NCBI GenBank assembly: GCA_031763025.1
Contig: JASSKH010000035.1
Span: 3,384,320 to 3,448,319, forward strand
Length of the DNA: 64,000 nt
Origin: Macrocystis pyrifera
Taxonomy: Eukaryota > Sar > Phaeophyceae > Laminariales > Laminariaceae
Reading direction: 5' to 3'
Position numbers and translations under genes: made by a program. Under the pieces are notes generated by a model. The model searched no databases, had not been told where the DNA came from, and was given only the letters and a program-made list of their open reading frames with translations. Shown in pieces: positions 24,001-35,443 of the stretch (position 1 is the first letter of the stretch; each line of letters opens with the position of its first letter).

Positions 24001-27000
24001 CTGTTCGCGCGACCCGGCCACCGTTGGCGCCCCCCAGTCGAGATGCCCTTGGCCGCTTTGCCGAGAGCTTGATACGCCCCCGCCTCTTGGATCCTCGCGC
24101 TGCGCTCGTTGCGCCGCGCGGAGGTGTCTGCTGTGTCTCGGGGGCACCCCTCGCCCTTCCCGGCGATGCTCGTCGCCTCCATCTTGACATTGGAGTTTCA
24201 CCTCCGCTGGAGGCGGAGATTTCTCCCTGCCCCTTGCCGCCACCGCTTCTTAGCGGGCTGCCACGAGCATCGCAAGGGCTAGGGAGCGGTGAACAGCCGG
24301 CAATAGATGAGGGGGACGGAGGCGCCGGTGGACCGGGAGACGGGTGGGTTGCTGGGGAGCAGTTGGCTCCCGTCTCGTCGGTAGCAGAGGTGGGGGGTTG
24401 CTCTTGCGCTCGAGGGTGAAGTGTGACCTGTATATCGAGTGGTTCAGCCTCTTGCGACGCAGGCACCAGTACCACTAGCTCCGGGTTGCGACACAGGTTG
24501 TCCACCTTAAGGTGGAAGAGGGAGCGCACGTAGGGGTCGGGAGGATGGCCTAGTCTAGTAAAATCGCTGGGGTATGCTTGCGCACGCAGGGGTGGAGAGG
24601 CTTGGTGGAAAGGCTTGCCTAGCCTGTTAAAATGTCAGGTTGTACTTGCGCACGCAAGGGTGCCTTGGAGAGGGTATTCACGTATGATGGGACCGGTGAA
24701 GCGATCCTCCTCGAGTCCAGTCCAGCATATCTTCAGAGGTTTACTACAACGCAAACTCACCCTGGCCATTTGAAGCTCTGATTGTGTCAGCCATCGATGT
24801 GCCAGTGGATGTTCCCTGTTGGTACCTACCCTCAGTTTGTTTGAACTCCACCAATCACAAACCCATGAACGTTAACGATGACTACGCTCGTAGTCCATAA
24901 ATCCGTAGAGTAAGCCACTCGTTACGTTCCTAATCCTCGAACCGGAAACCACTGATCCTATCGCCGTCAAGCGAGCATCCCATTCAGATTGTTGACCTTA
25001 TCACGAGCTCATTCGTTCCTCAGAACCACAGAAGAAAGACTTAGAACAAACCTCCATCCGAAAATCATACACACAACAGCAGTAGCGACCAGTGCAGCTC
25101 GGAAAGGTTCAGAACAGACAGAGTAATACGCCACTGGTAGGCGTATGTAGAGTTTCTGATACCCAGGTGGCTCTCTACTATTTGGACTTCTTGACACCCA
25201 AGGTTGCTGTATTTTTGTGTTTTCCTGTGTGGGCATGAGCATGAGCACAGCAGCACACCCAGCTCTCACCACGAGGTACGTGTCTCCGCCCGAGGTTGTT
25301 CGGTCACAAGCGAGTAGAACGTCGCGCGCGGCTAGCAAGCTCTGAGCCTCAGAGAGCTTGGACAGTGGGTCCCAGGTCGGTAACCTCCCGGCCTGATAGT
25401 TGACACACAAAAAGGAGAGGGGGTGGTTTTAGCGAATGCAAGCGGCGATAGGCCCACGCTATGTACAAAAAAAAAAAGTTATGTGTTCGCAGTTTTGCGA
25501 ATGGACGGCAGTTTTAAACGGGATGTGGCATCAACATCGCACTCCTTCGATGAGTGGAACACTCCAAAATATCAGCCCGCAGTCAGATTTAAAATGGGAG
25601 GCGGAAATACTCAGACTTTGACCACTGCCGCATGCCAGTCAATCTGGTGTGCAAATGCGTAGCGCGCGTTTTGAGGGGTACATCAAACACGAAGGTGGTC
25701 GTCCGAATCCGCCTGCGAGTTGGCAGTGAGCAAGACGGCGCTATTGCACATACCAGGTATTATAGCACCGTTTTCATGGCAACCTCAAGGATGCCCAGAA
25801 GGATATCCAAAGCACATGCGTAATCCGGTTCTCCTAGCTGCTCATGGCAAGGCCCCAAAACTAGAAAAGTTGTACAACTTTCGTTCGTCGCGACTCCAGG
25901 GGCGGACAAGTCTCACGGCTGGCCCCACGGCTGGAAAAGAGAGTGAACGCACACCCAATCATTTCGAGGTTTTGGAGTATCATGCATCTCGCCTGAGCGA
26001 GGATGCACCGCGTCAAGGCCCCCACGATAGCCTCGGGCCCTAGTTCCCCCTTCAGCACCCTGCCGTTGATGGATACCGTGTCTCGCTTCATGTCCTTCCA
26101 GAGCTGCGCTAGCTCCGACTTGCCTTGCCGCCGAGTATTGTCCTTGGTTCCCGCGAACGAAACGAAGTGAAAGAGGCGGGGGGGGGGGGGGGGGTCATTC
26201 TTTGAGCTACGGGTGCGGCGGTGCTACGTAAGAAAACTCAGCCTATCTCGGACAAAAGAAAGCGACGGGATTTGCGGGAAGTACGCGGGGCTCCCGCCCC
26301 TCGATCTCGTCATTTCGTTTCGCTGTGATGAGCAACTTCATACTAGGCCCGTGCGGATTGTTTCCTGTGCATGTCATGGCACATTCCCCATGGACTATGG
26401 CCACAGCCACGATCTGGGATCGTGGCCACCGTCTCACGGTTCAATATCTCTTGTGTGGCCACTCCTTAATTCCGCAACTGATCGACTGCGAGCACGTTAT
26501 TCGACTGCTGCGCGTCAGGACGCAGTAGTGACAACCTTATTAAAACTGCGACAGCTCTGTTGTCGCACCGTGGAGGTTCGAGCGGTAGGTCGACGCCGCC
26601 AAGTGATTTTCCGAGACGTCGTTCCCAACTCATCAACCTCACTAAGATATCGAAACCGCAAACAGTATACCTATCACGCCCAAAGGCTCGCGCCGCGGGA
26701 ATACGCAGCCTATTCTCGTACCGCAAGGCCGGCTAAACCTAATCTCGCGACCACCTGATGTTTTTGCTTAACGTGTGTGACATTGAAAAGGAACCACTCC
26801 TAACCCCCCCACCCCATGTTGGGGTGCTCGACATACCTGAAAAACTCTTTCTGACCCCGGGAGCTGCTGCTTAACCCATTTGACAGGCACTCCGAGGGCG
26901 TCCCTTTCGTTTTCGAGTCCCACTGCGTTTACGTCTTTTATCGCCAGGTTTAACTCTTTTAGGATGGCGACATATTCTTCGATGGAAGGAGCGGTTCGGA

Positions 27001-27023
27001 GAGAGGCCCTCGCGGCGAGGTAG
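21036..27023 (-). CDS. Multi-exon gene of unknown family (minus strand)
   Basis: Several exons on one strand with good splice sites. 26837-27023: ASLRTAPSIEEYVAILKEL, KWVKQQLPG. From 26142, downstream of a long pyrimidine tract: SELAQLWKDMKRDTVSING, GELGPEAIVGALTRC. 25270-25392: SEAQSLLAARDVLLACDRT, SGGDTYLV. 23531-24549: PYVRSLFHLKVDNLC, PELVVLVP, then a long Pro/Ser/Gly-rich basic stretch ending in an acidic patch. 22325-22372: DMDVYAVVTGLFEQ. 21036-21531, terminal: SVAFLTFHEPDE, acidic tail with stop at 21036. The sequences look conserved and folded, but I do not recognise the family. Phases agree for the first three exons; joins on either side of the 23.5-24.5 kb exon are unresolved, so small exons are missing. 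It may continue the PH-domain gene immediately upstream (28.8-32.6 kb), which ends without a stop. Confidence 0.55.
21770..21980. repeat. CCATGG-rich imperfect repeat
   Basis: A dense array of GCATGG, CCATGG and CCCCACGGCA units in alternating orientation (about 210 bp), self-complementary and able to form many hairpins. It sits between the last two exons of the unknown minus-strand gene. Open frames across it on both strands are by-products of the repeat. Confidence 0.8.
22750..22798. repeat. Poly(C) run plus (TA)n
   Basis: A C-run of about 19 followed by TATATATATATTATATAT. A 22-T run follows at about 22875. Confidence 0.9.
23030..23335 (-). repeat. ~300-bp dispersed repeat carrying the LINE 3' module, copy A
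   Basis: Reading on the minus strand: GAGTGTACTC next to a G-run, the CATGCATGGCCGTAGTC module, then CCGGGACGGAGCATGTCGG, ACCGACAAGGCAGAC, GCGCCGTGAGGTGTCCGGC and GGCCACTTCCAGAGAC. Co-linear over ~290 bp with the copy at 41.51 kb. Confidence 0.85.
23424..23516 (-). repeat. LINE 3' module between two poly(C) runs
   Basis: C-run of ~21, the inverse module GTCTATGGTCATACGGC..CATGCATGATAATGAGTAC, then a C-run of ~15 and CGCCCGCCC. It overlaps the intron 3' of the Pro/Ser-rich exon. Confidence 0.8.
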
Positions 27024-28795
27024 CTGTGTGTTACGGGGGGGGGGTGGCGGGGCGGGAAAACAAAGAAGGAGAGGCGAGGCAGCCGCTGAAAAACTTAGGA
27101 ACTAAGTGTTTTGAGCATGAAACCCTGTTCTTCCGTGGAGGTTAGGGATATCATGCCGAGTCGAGCTCAGCTCAATCATGCCGCACGTCTTGGCTACACG
27201 GGGTTCCTTGGCGACCACTGTCGGTTCCTTACCGCGGCTTCCCCCCCATCCACCAAAACGGCGGAACATACATCAGTATTCAGGACCTAATGTGGTGTGC
27301 AAACAAAGGAGGATACATTTTTTTTTAGACGATCGTGGGTTCTGGTTACTATCGTATAGCAGCCTTTAGTGTAGCCCTCCCGCAACAGCTTATACCCGAC
27401 GTACGAGCTCGAACGTTGATCTGCGCCAGAACTTCCCGTCATACCCGCCATCGTAGTTGCAGGAAAAACACAGACAGACCTTCTCGAGGCACACTCCAGC
27501 ATGGTAGGACACTGCTACAACACCTGTCGCAACCTGCTCGAGAAGCGCACCGTCGCGATCGTGGGAGAAGCAGACAGCAGACGCGCACTTTATAACGGAG
27601 AGAAAAACCAAAACACTCCCCTCTCTCGCCCACAACCAACCGCACCTTTTCATATGCACTCTATGGCAGCAAGAGCCATGCGGGATGAACGGCATCTCGT
27701 GCGCCCCCAGGGTTTTCTCCATGGGGTTGACTGGCCGTTCGGTCCTTGCCCCCCTGATGGCGCTCACCTGTGTTGTAAGAAATAACACACCTGGTATATA
27801 AGAATATGTATATATACACGTAAATACAGGTGGTCCCTTTTCATCGCGGATGGTGCACATGCATATGCCGGACGCAGCAACAGTTTAGTCGCCAAGTACA
27901 GCAGCACGTGACGAGCACTTAAGAAGAACGTCACGCTCGAGGTTTGGACGAAACTACGACTGTGACCCCTTGCACGCTGAAATTTGGAGGAAGACACACT
28001 CTGCCCTACACTAGGAGCCTGGCCCAAAATGAGCGATTGGTGTAGATGAGTTGCGTCGTATGCTGTGTAGTCACTGCGATAGCGACTTCTTTGGTAGGGT
28101 ACTGGGAACACAGGTCATCAACTATGAAGGTGCTTTTTCTCAGTATGTTCCATGTGGCGGATTTTCCGGCTCGCTGTTTCGTTTGGGGTTTCGGGTTCAA
28201 TGAGTTTGCCCGGAACTGTGCCCAAAAGGGGCGACAAGATATCGTCCGAGCGCACTCCTGCTGTGGTGTACGCTTGGTATTTGCAGCGCGGTGGCGCCCT
28301 GCGGCTTGCAAATACAAAGCTGATACGGCTAGCGGGGTGCGTTGCGCTAGAGTTACACTAGTTGGTTGCACTCTAGCGTGACTTCGTGCAACGCAGAGGT
28401 CACTCGTCTAGAGGAAGGTGGGCGGACGATAGACCCCTGGGCAGAAATATTGTGTTCCTCTTACCATCAATGGATCACCTTTGACGGCCGTCCTCATGAG
28501 CTCGGCCGTTGCCAGCCCAGGGGAAAGGGTATTTTATATCTCTGGATTTTTGTACGAAGATATTGGAACCTCCTATTGGCACGTCTTAAGGTATTCAAAG
28601 GCCCATCACCCCAGCTGGCGTGCCTTTTGAACGTGCATGGGGGGAATAGAACGCTGCGAAGAAAGCCCTCTCTGGTTGCGTTTGCGTTTCCAGCAGAGTC
28701 TTTGGTGATACGGACGGACAATTCGTACAAACCACAAAAAAAACACAAGACAGCTCTCCACCCGGTCTCCTAACATGCCCACCCCACTCACTCAC
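27024..28795. other. Gap between two minus-strand exon clusters; no exon assigned
   Basis: Contains a fragment (27290-27360) resembling the second MITE-like family. If the PH-domain gene and the downstream unknown gene are one transcript, this is its intron and at least one missing exon should lie here, because the phases (0 before, 2 after) do not match. Confidence 0.4.
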
Positions 28796-28933
28796 CCATT
28801 GGCGACATTCCTCTTTGCTTTCCGCCGCCCACACCCTTCGCTTTGAGCCCACCACGTCAATCTCCAACAAATGCTTGTGAGCCCCGCCGCCAATACCACC
28901 CCCGCCCCCATCTCCCCCCATCCCGCCTGACCC

Positions 28934-28971
<38 letters not shown>

Positions 28972-31900
28972 TCGCCACCGCCGCCGTCAACTGCCCCCCC
29001 CCCGCCGAAGCCACGACTAACACCAAAACCGCCCCGCGTTGTCAAGCTCAGAGGGTTTAGGCTTAGGATGCTGTTCCTGCTGTTGGCGAGGCGGCCTTTT
29101 CCCTTCACACGTCGACAGGTGCAGAAGCCAAGGTGTAGCGGGATGACCTTGGTGTTTCGGCTGAAAGGGGAAACAAAACGTTCCGAAACGGACGGAGGGA
29201 AGTCGCTCTTAGGTGGAGACCTTTGGGCACGAACAGTCGGGGTACACGATAGAGTGCCTTCAAAAGTATGGTAATGCCTTGCTAACGCTAAGCAATGCGT
29301 TGAAGCAATGCGTTGCTAACCCCTTAGCTGAGGCTGTGTCGAACGTTTCTAAGTCTTTTCTAAGGTCAAGTCGAGCTTTCGTTACCCCTTTCTAAGGCTG
29401 AATCATGATTTTTTCATCGGTGAAGGTTAACCCTAACTCCTTGCTAACGCTAACTCGAGCTTTTCTTGACTTCTTTCTCACGGCTGAGTCGTGCTTTTGG
29501 AACCGCTCGCTCAGGCTAAGTCGAGCTTTTCTAGAACCCTTTGCTTGAGGCTACGTCCTGCATTGGTAGAGGGTCAAGGGGCATACCTAATATTTATCAG
29601 TTCCTATCTTAGGAGTATCACCCAAAGCTTTATGCCTCGCCTTGAGAGCGTAACGCACAACCTGACCAACAACTCCATGGAATATGGCCGTGGGGGATAT
29701 ATTATACAAGCAGCAATCACAACCAAATATGGCGTGTGTGACACAGGGGGGTACATGGTTTCAGGGTTCATCGTGGGTTCTGATTACTATGTATTACTAC
29801 GCCCCCCCCGTAACAACTGAAGCTCGTTTTGTATTGAGAGAAGGGCATTCGCTGCCAGGGGTTTACTACTACGGGGATCATAAGGATACATAGCAATCGG
29901 AACCAAATATGGTATGTAAGCATACGGGGATACATGGTTTTGGGGGTCATGGCGTTTATATGGCCTCCGTAATATTACGCATGAGATATACGAATAATGT
30001 CATGATGCGCAAACGGGATTGCAAAGACATGAGGTGAAACACAAGCGGGATTGCAAAGACATGGTAAAATATAAATGAAATTGCAAAAGGCATGACGAAA
30101 TACGAATGGGATTACAAGGACATTTGCGAAAAGTAAAAGGGATTGCGAAGACGTCGTGAAACACAAACGGGGTCGCAAAGACATTGCGAAACACACGAAA
30201 GGGATTGCAAAGACATCGTGAAACACCGATGGGATTGCAAAGACGTCGTGAAACAAAAATGGGATTGCAAAGACATCGTGAAACAAAAATGGGATTGCAA
30301 GGACATTGCGAAAAATAGGTGGGATTGCAAAGACATCGTGAAAGACAAGCGGGATTGTAAATAAACACATTATGCGTATTTCCTCGGTTGTGGAGCCCCG
30401 TTGGTCAAAAATACGTGGGCCTAAAAGTACCTGGAATTACAGGAGATCGGATTATTTTTTGTAGTACTGCTGTACAGTAGTAAAATATTTGATGGACCCG
30501 GGCTACGTACTGTACGCGATATGCACCTTTCGTAGCTATAACCTCACGTAAGAAAGGGGTCCGAACAGGAGGTGTAATGCGCGAGGTCTGCTGCAAGTGA
30601 CCTGTACAACACGAATCCTCCGTAGTCTCCACCCTACAACCTTTCGCCGAGGAGTCTCAAGCGCTAACGCCAGCATATCGATATTGCTATTCCTGCAAGT
30701 TTCCTGCTCAAAGCACGACCCTATATACTCTCTCTGTTTGCCGCCCCACACACCCCCGGTGCATGCAAGATGAGAGACTCTTCTCGCACCTCTTTCCGAG
30801 CACAGACGACGTGTCGGCGTACGCAAACTTCCCCGGCGTTAGTTCGATGTGTTTGGTCTTCCAAGTTGTCGTTTCCAGCCTGCCTACGCTCCTCGCGGTG
30901 GCCTTCCGCAGCGTTCCGGACCTGATGGTGTGTCTATGACCCGACCCGCTCGCTTGGAGCCGAAGCCGGGTCTCGGCGACATTACCGCTGCCTGCGATTG
31001 TGATTGCGCCGACACCGACAGTGCCGCTTTTTTCGAGACGGTCGCCCCCGACTGTGCCTCCAGCCCCGGCGCTCCATGAGCCAAATGACGCGGGGAAGAG
31101 GCGATCTCGCTCTTCAAGCAGCTGGAACGCGGCCTGCGGTGTAAACGGGCGTTTAAAAAAGGAGGGAAGGGGGGGGAGGTCGTTATGATATGCAGTAGCT
31201 TCGGGTTTGGTTGAGTTGCTGATTGGTAGCGTGGCGAGCGCTGAGCGACTGGGCCGGGCGGCCTTATTGTGGAGGTAGGGCACGCTCAGGTTGGCGGCCT
31301 CGCTTCGTTCCGGGTGCTGAGAGTTATCGCCGAACGCGAAAGTGGTGACTACGGTAATTCTTGAACATAAGGACTACTATGGACGCGCCCTGGTTGACTC
31401 AATTGTTGCTGCCTTAGGCTTGCCATCCCTGTCAAGGCACCCCTGATTGATTCAAGTACGTGCTGCCTTTAGGCTTGCCAGCACGGTACCGTCAAGGCAT
31501 GAAGCACCGAATACCCTCTCAAGGTTGGACGACGACCAGGCCACCTTAAGAAACATCCGTTGCTCGAGTCTCAGAATCTGCGTGCTGTCGGTGCTGCTGC
31601 CGGGATCTCTCAAGAGTCGAGCATCAGACACCCCCGGATGGTGTTCCTCCTGCCCCGACCCAGCATTTCCCTCCGTGCTTATGACCAGAGCCTGGAGTCC
31701 AGGGGGCAAGACCGCTTCTTCTTCATCAGCTCCCGGTCCTGCCCCCCCACTTTCAGAACCAACGTGCACATGAAGGCCCGCCTTCTCCTCCCCCTCTGTA
31801 CAATTTCCAGTCCTAATCGTAAGTGCGCGGGAGGCCCGGCCGCGACCGCCTGATGTGCCTCTCCCATCTCGACGTAGCACGCGGTCAGGGTTTGATGCAG

Positions 31901-32617
31901 ACCGTTGGTGCTCCCTCGCCTTGTGCACGTCGTCGGGAAAGTCTTGGAAGGCGTAGTAGTCGCCATCGACCGACCAGTCATCGCTGCCACAGCCAAGAAC
32001 GGAGCTGTCAAGGGCCATCAAGGCGTGCTGGTGACGCTCTTCCTCCAGGTAAATGTCCTGCGCATTGAAAAAAGACACACCATACGACGTGCATGCAGGT
32101 GTACGTTTAGCGCGCTGCACCACGGACGGACACGCTGGAGGTCGGATCATCTGCAGAACAGTACGATACAGCAGTATGCATACAATATACACGAGCAGGA
32201 CAACGGGAAAAGAAGGCATTTGCCACACCTCCTCTCCACGAATACGTGCGTATGACATGTCTCGCCATTCGCTACGATAGACTTCGCCATTCGATGCCAT
32301 ATTTCTCGCCATCCGCTACCATACATGCGTACTTTTATACTGGACTGCTTCTCTCAATACCTTCGGCTCGCTCAAGGCAGCGGACGATCGTTTGTCACCT
32401 CCAGTTCAACAAGGCCGACAGCAAGGCGAACAACAACACAAATGCAACCAAGCACAAAGAAGGCCACAACAGCGTGACATACACCGACCCCACTTTCCTG
32501 GCTGAGCTTCAGGAGCCTATTTTGGGGGGAAGGCGCCTCGGGAGGGTCGGCGTCTTCTCCACCCGCCGCCGCCGCGGGCGACGGGTCTCGCTTTGTCAAC
32601 ACTCGGAGAAGGTCCAT
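28796..32617 (-). CDS. PH-domain protein (5' part of gene, 3' end unresolved)
   Basis: Four exons. 32483-32617: start MDLLRVLTKRDPSP, upstream of an in-phase donor GGT/GTATGT. 31545-32057: DIYLEEERHQHALMAL, acidic DDWSVDGDYYAF, a long Ser/Gly-rich linker, ending LRLEQRMFLK. 30790-31133: AAFQLLEERDRLFPASFG, then the PH-domain start SGTLRK, TTTWKTKHIELTPGKFAYAD, GKR. 28796-29076: RNSILSLNPLSLTT, a poly-Gly loop, then HKHLLEIDVVGSKRR, WAAESKEECRQW. The last part has the conserved PH C-terminal helix Trp. PH domains bind phosphoinositides or proteins at membranes. The first three exon joins are in phase. In the fourth exon the two halves of the PH domain are in different frames, separated by a ~45-C run in the genome. 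No stop is found, so the gene continues, possibly into the exons at 27.0-21.0 kb. I cannot name the subfamily. Confidence 0.65.
28929..29002. repeat. Long poly(C) run inside a PH-domain exon
   Basis: About 40 consecutive C followed by GTCGCCACCGCCGCC and another C-run; on the coding strand this is poly-Gly. The open frame changes across it. Confidence 0.9.
29680..29822. mobile_element. Second MITE-like family, copy 1
   Basis: Core AATCACAACCAAATATGG, GGGTACATGGTTTCAGGG, TTCATCGTGGGTTCTGATTA, ending CCCCCCCGTAAC. The end resembles the main MITE (CCCCCGTAA) but the core is different. Confidence 0.65.
29866..29976. mobile_element. Second MITE-like family, copy 2
   Basis: CTACTACGGGGATCATAAG, AATCGGAACCAAATATGG, CATACGGGGATACATGG, ending GGCCTCCGTAATATT. 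About 110 bp with TTACGG-type inverted ends. Confidence 0.7.
30000..30362. repeat. 30-bp minisatellite, about 12 units
   Basis: Unit GGGATTGCAAAGACATCGTG followed by AAACAAAAAT, repeated head to tail with substitutions. The central units (30230-30300) are nearly identical. Because 30 is a multiple of 3 the array is open in several frames on both strands, which I read as an artefact. It lies in an intron of the PH-domain gene region. Confidence 0.95.
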
Positions 32618-33820
32618 GTAATGCTTGCAGCCAATTCCAGCCTCGACGGGGTCAGGTTTCCGTATCGCAGTCTCCCCGCCTCATTATCCTAGCTAGCGCA
32701 TTTGGTGCGTACGTCGCGCGTCGTATGACACAGCAGCAGTTGTAGCAGCACTGCAGCAGCGTGCGAAAAGTTGGCGTGGGGTGCGAGTCCTGTCGCCACT
32801 CTCAGGATGCCTGCTGCTGCTCCTGACGAGACATGCCGGTACACCCTTGTGGGCCACCGACGGTCGGCACGAGGACGCCGCTCTTGCGTGATCTGATCTG
32901 ATTTACAGTCAGTAGTACGCGATTAGCAACAGGAGATTTTCGCAAGAAAGATCATGCGGAAGTCGGGAAATAAAATATCGAAAGACGTTACATGTAATAG
33001 CGCAGTAAAACTAATATGCGGTGGAATTGGTTTAATTAAACGTCCCCTGTCCCCTACATAGAGCATCATGTCGTCCTCCCGTTGGGATTTTTTTTTCGAA
33101 ATCATGCGGCACAAGTCGAGGGTCAGCGGTATGATCGATCACATGATGACCCACACATGGTGGGCATGCATGACGACCACGCAGAACCCGGAGCTCGGCA
33201 ATTGAGATAGGAGATAAGAGCGAGCTAAAGGGAGTTGTTCGCAGTAGCTGCAGAGGCGTTCGCCATGCTGCCATACATGATCCAGAGTCCTGACTGCGTA
33301 CGATGGCGCCAGTTCCTGCGAGCTGCACAAAAAAGCGCAGGCGGCACACAACACCCTAGGCAAGGGGCTGGATCGGGAGGAGATACACAGATAGACACTC
33401 GATGTACAAGTAGGTACCTGGTAGATCCTGCCTGGAGCGATACAAGCGCGCTCGCGTCGTAGAGCGACAAGAGCACGGACACATCATCATCATCGTCGAC
33501 TGACCCCATCAACCTCAATACAGCCCACCGAACCGTGGACGGGGGGCGGTAAACGAGCCCCCTGTACTGTACCTGGTAGTAACTTACAAATGCGACACAG
33601 AGACAGACGCAACAATCTGATTGATGTTGATTTTTTTGCATGGATGGGCGGCCTTATGAACGGCCCATGAACCAGTCCACAGTGTGACCGCGCAGCAGCA
33701 TGATCAACTTAACAACAGCAGTCGTATCATGTTACCATGATGCCCGCATGATGAATGAGTCGTGCAACAAGTCCTCGGGTTGGGTTGTACTATTAATACT
33801 AACACTACTGTGTTGTACCC
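32618..33820. other. Upstream of the PH-domain gene; no other gene recognised
   Basis: Should contain the promoter of the minus-strand gene starting at 32617. I see no defined element. Two TACCTGGTA motifs occur at 33414 and 33569. Confidence 0.4.
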
Positions 33821-34141
33821 TGGTGGCTTGGTAGGTGGTCCGCGTGCCTATCAAGATCAATTTCGTGGGTTCAAGTCTCACCGAGTGCATGCTCGTAGGG
33901 ACATTTTCTTGCATAAAAATTGATTAGCGGAAAGCGCGAGAGCGGGAGTTATCCATTCGATGAAAATCGACGAACAGTGGGAATGCTGAAACCTATGCGC
34001 GTAAAAAAATATAGGCACGTACCGGGGGGGGGAAAGGACGACACCTGTGACCACGGTTTGTCCAGAAGATCGCTGAGGGTAAAACCTCCTGCGAGTTAGG
34101 CTGGAAAGTAAAAGTGATGATTAAAAAAAAAAAGAAAAAAA
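33821..34141 (+). mobile_element. tRNA-derived SINE copy 3
   Basis: Full-length plus-strand copy. Head GTGGCTTGGTAGGTGGTCC (A-box), GGGTTCAAGTCTCACC (B-box in a T-arm), body with GATGAAAATCGACGAACAG, a G-run, GACGACACCTGTGACC, AGATCGCTGAGGGTAAAAC, CTCCTGCGAGTTAGGC, then an A-rich tail. Confidence 0.88.
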
Positions 34142-34390
34142 GGAAGTACTGTACCTCTCTGAACGGGAACGTAAAAAAAACGTACGTTGGGGCAAAATCA
34201 ATGACGTTTCGAAGAAGCCTCTTCCCTCCTGGTAGTGACTGGTAGTGACTGGTGGTGACTGGTTCGGCACTGAAACCCAATCTGCTGAGGGTCAACTTAC
34301 TTATTTTTCTCCGTGCAGCAGCTACATTCGATTAAAATCGACGAGCAGTGGGAATGCTGAACCCTATGCGCGATAAAAAGTAAAGGCAAG

Positions 34391-35045
34391 TGTTCGATTA
34401 TAAAGGATAGACCACTGAGCCACTCGGTCAGCGCTGACGGAGTAGCTCAATGGTCTATCTTTTATAAACGAAGAAAAGAAGCACCTTCGGGCTCGATACG
34501 GCCTCCCGCCAACAACATCCTCCGGGGTTGATCAAGCCCCTGATCAGAGCCTGGTTTTTCCTTGATATTGTCCCCCCCCCCTAATACGGAGGACCACAGT
34601 GAATAGGACCAAAATTGTCAGTAAAAATTGGTAAATATGTAGTTTTTTATCTATACCATACCATAGTTTCTACCAGGTATTAACTATGCCCCCCCGTAAT
34701 AGTCGTGTGTTCTTTTTGCTCAAGCGGTTCACTCCACTTGATTTTCCCTTTTTTTACCCACGGCAATCAAGTGGAGAGGACCACGATGAAATAACACTCG
34801 ACCAGAGAGTCGAAAGTGGAGTGAACCACTTGAGGAAAAGAACGCACGACTAGGGAGGGGGTAATTATGAAGGGAAAACCAGGCGCTGATTAGGGGCTTG
34901 ATCAACCCCGGAGGATGTTTTCGGCGGGAGGCCGTATCGAGCCCAGAAGTATATTTCTGCTGTTCGTTAATAAAGGATAGACCACTGAGCTACTCAGTCA
35001 GCAGCTCACTGAGTAGCTCAGCGGTCTATCCTTTATAAACGAACA
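34391..35045. mobile_element. Foldback element with tRNA-like palindromic ends
   Basis: Begins TGTTCGATTATAAAGGATAG and ends with the inverse CTATCCTTTATAAACGAACA. Long inverted arms: 34470-34570 pairs with 34862-34970 (shared GGGTTGATCAAGCCCCTGAT and its complement), and 34703-34755 pairs with 34805-34856. The left arm carries a MITE, so the arms were originally nearly symmetric. Each end is itself a small palindrome around TAGCTCA.TGGTCTATC, which resembles a tRNA A-box. Flanking GCAAG/GCACG may be a 5-bp target-site duplication. No coding capacity. Confidence 0.75.
34581..34702 (+). mobile_element. Palindromic MITE copy 5, inside the foldback arm
   Basis: CTAATACGGAGGACCACAG to ATGCCCCCCCGTAATAG. 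It interrupts the left arm of the foldback element and carries an extra CCAGGTA at 34673-34679 relative to the family consensus. Confidence 0.85.
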
Positions 35046-35114
35046 GCACGAACCGGGGGGGGGAAGGGACGACACCTGTGACACGGCTTGTCCAGAAGAA
35101 GACCGCTGAGGGTG

Positions 35115-35117
<3 letters not shown>

Positions 35118-35153
<36 letters not shown>

Positions 35154-35443
35154 AAAAAATAAAAAAAAGAAAAAAAAAATGAAAAAATACAAAAAAAAAA
35201 AAAAAAAATAAAAAAAAAAAAAAAAAAATAAAATGGAAAAAATAAAAAAAAAAAAAAAAAAAAAAAAATAAAAAAAAAACAAAAAAACTACAAAACAAAA
35301 AAAAAAAAAACAGGAAAAAAAAATAAAAAAAAATAAAAAAAAAAATAAAAAAAAAAAAAAAAAGAAAAAAAAATAAAAAAAGAAAAAAAATAAAAAAAAA
35401 ATAAAAATGTAAAAAAAAAAAAAAAAAAAAATAAAATAAAACC
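35118..35443. repeat. A-rich low-complexity tract
   Basis: About 325 bp of A-runs broken by single T, G or C, inside SINE copy 4 at the point where intact copies have only GGTAAAACC. Long Phe-rich frames on the minus strand are artefacts. Confidence 0.9.

Noticed and set aside
26213..26758. 181-codon open frame on the plus strand
   Set aside because: Overlaps, on the opposite strand, an intron between two better-supported exons; composition is random and there is no motif.
29975..30370. Repetitive FAIPFLFHDV-type protein, and a possible CRISPR array
   Set aside because: The units are contiguous 30-bp minisatellite repeats with no unique spacers, open in several frames because 30 is divisible by 3.
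34998..35298. Phe-rich open frames on the minus strand
   Set aside because: Translation of the A-rich low-complexity tract.
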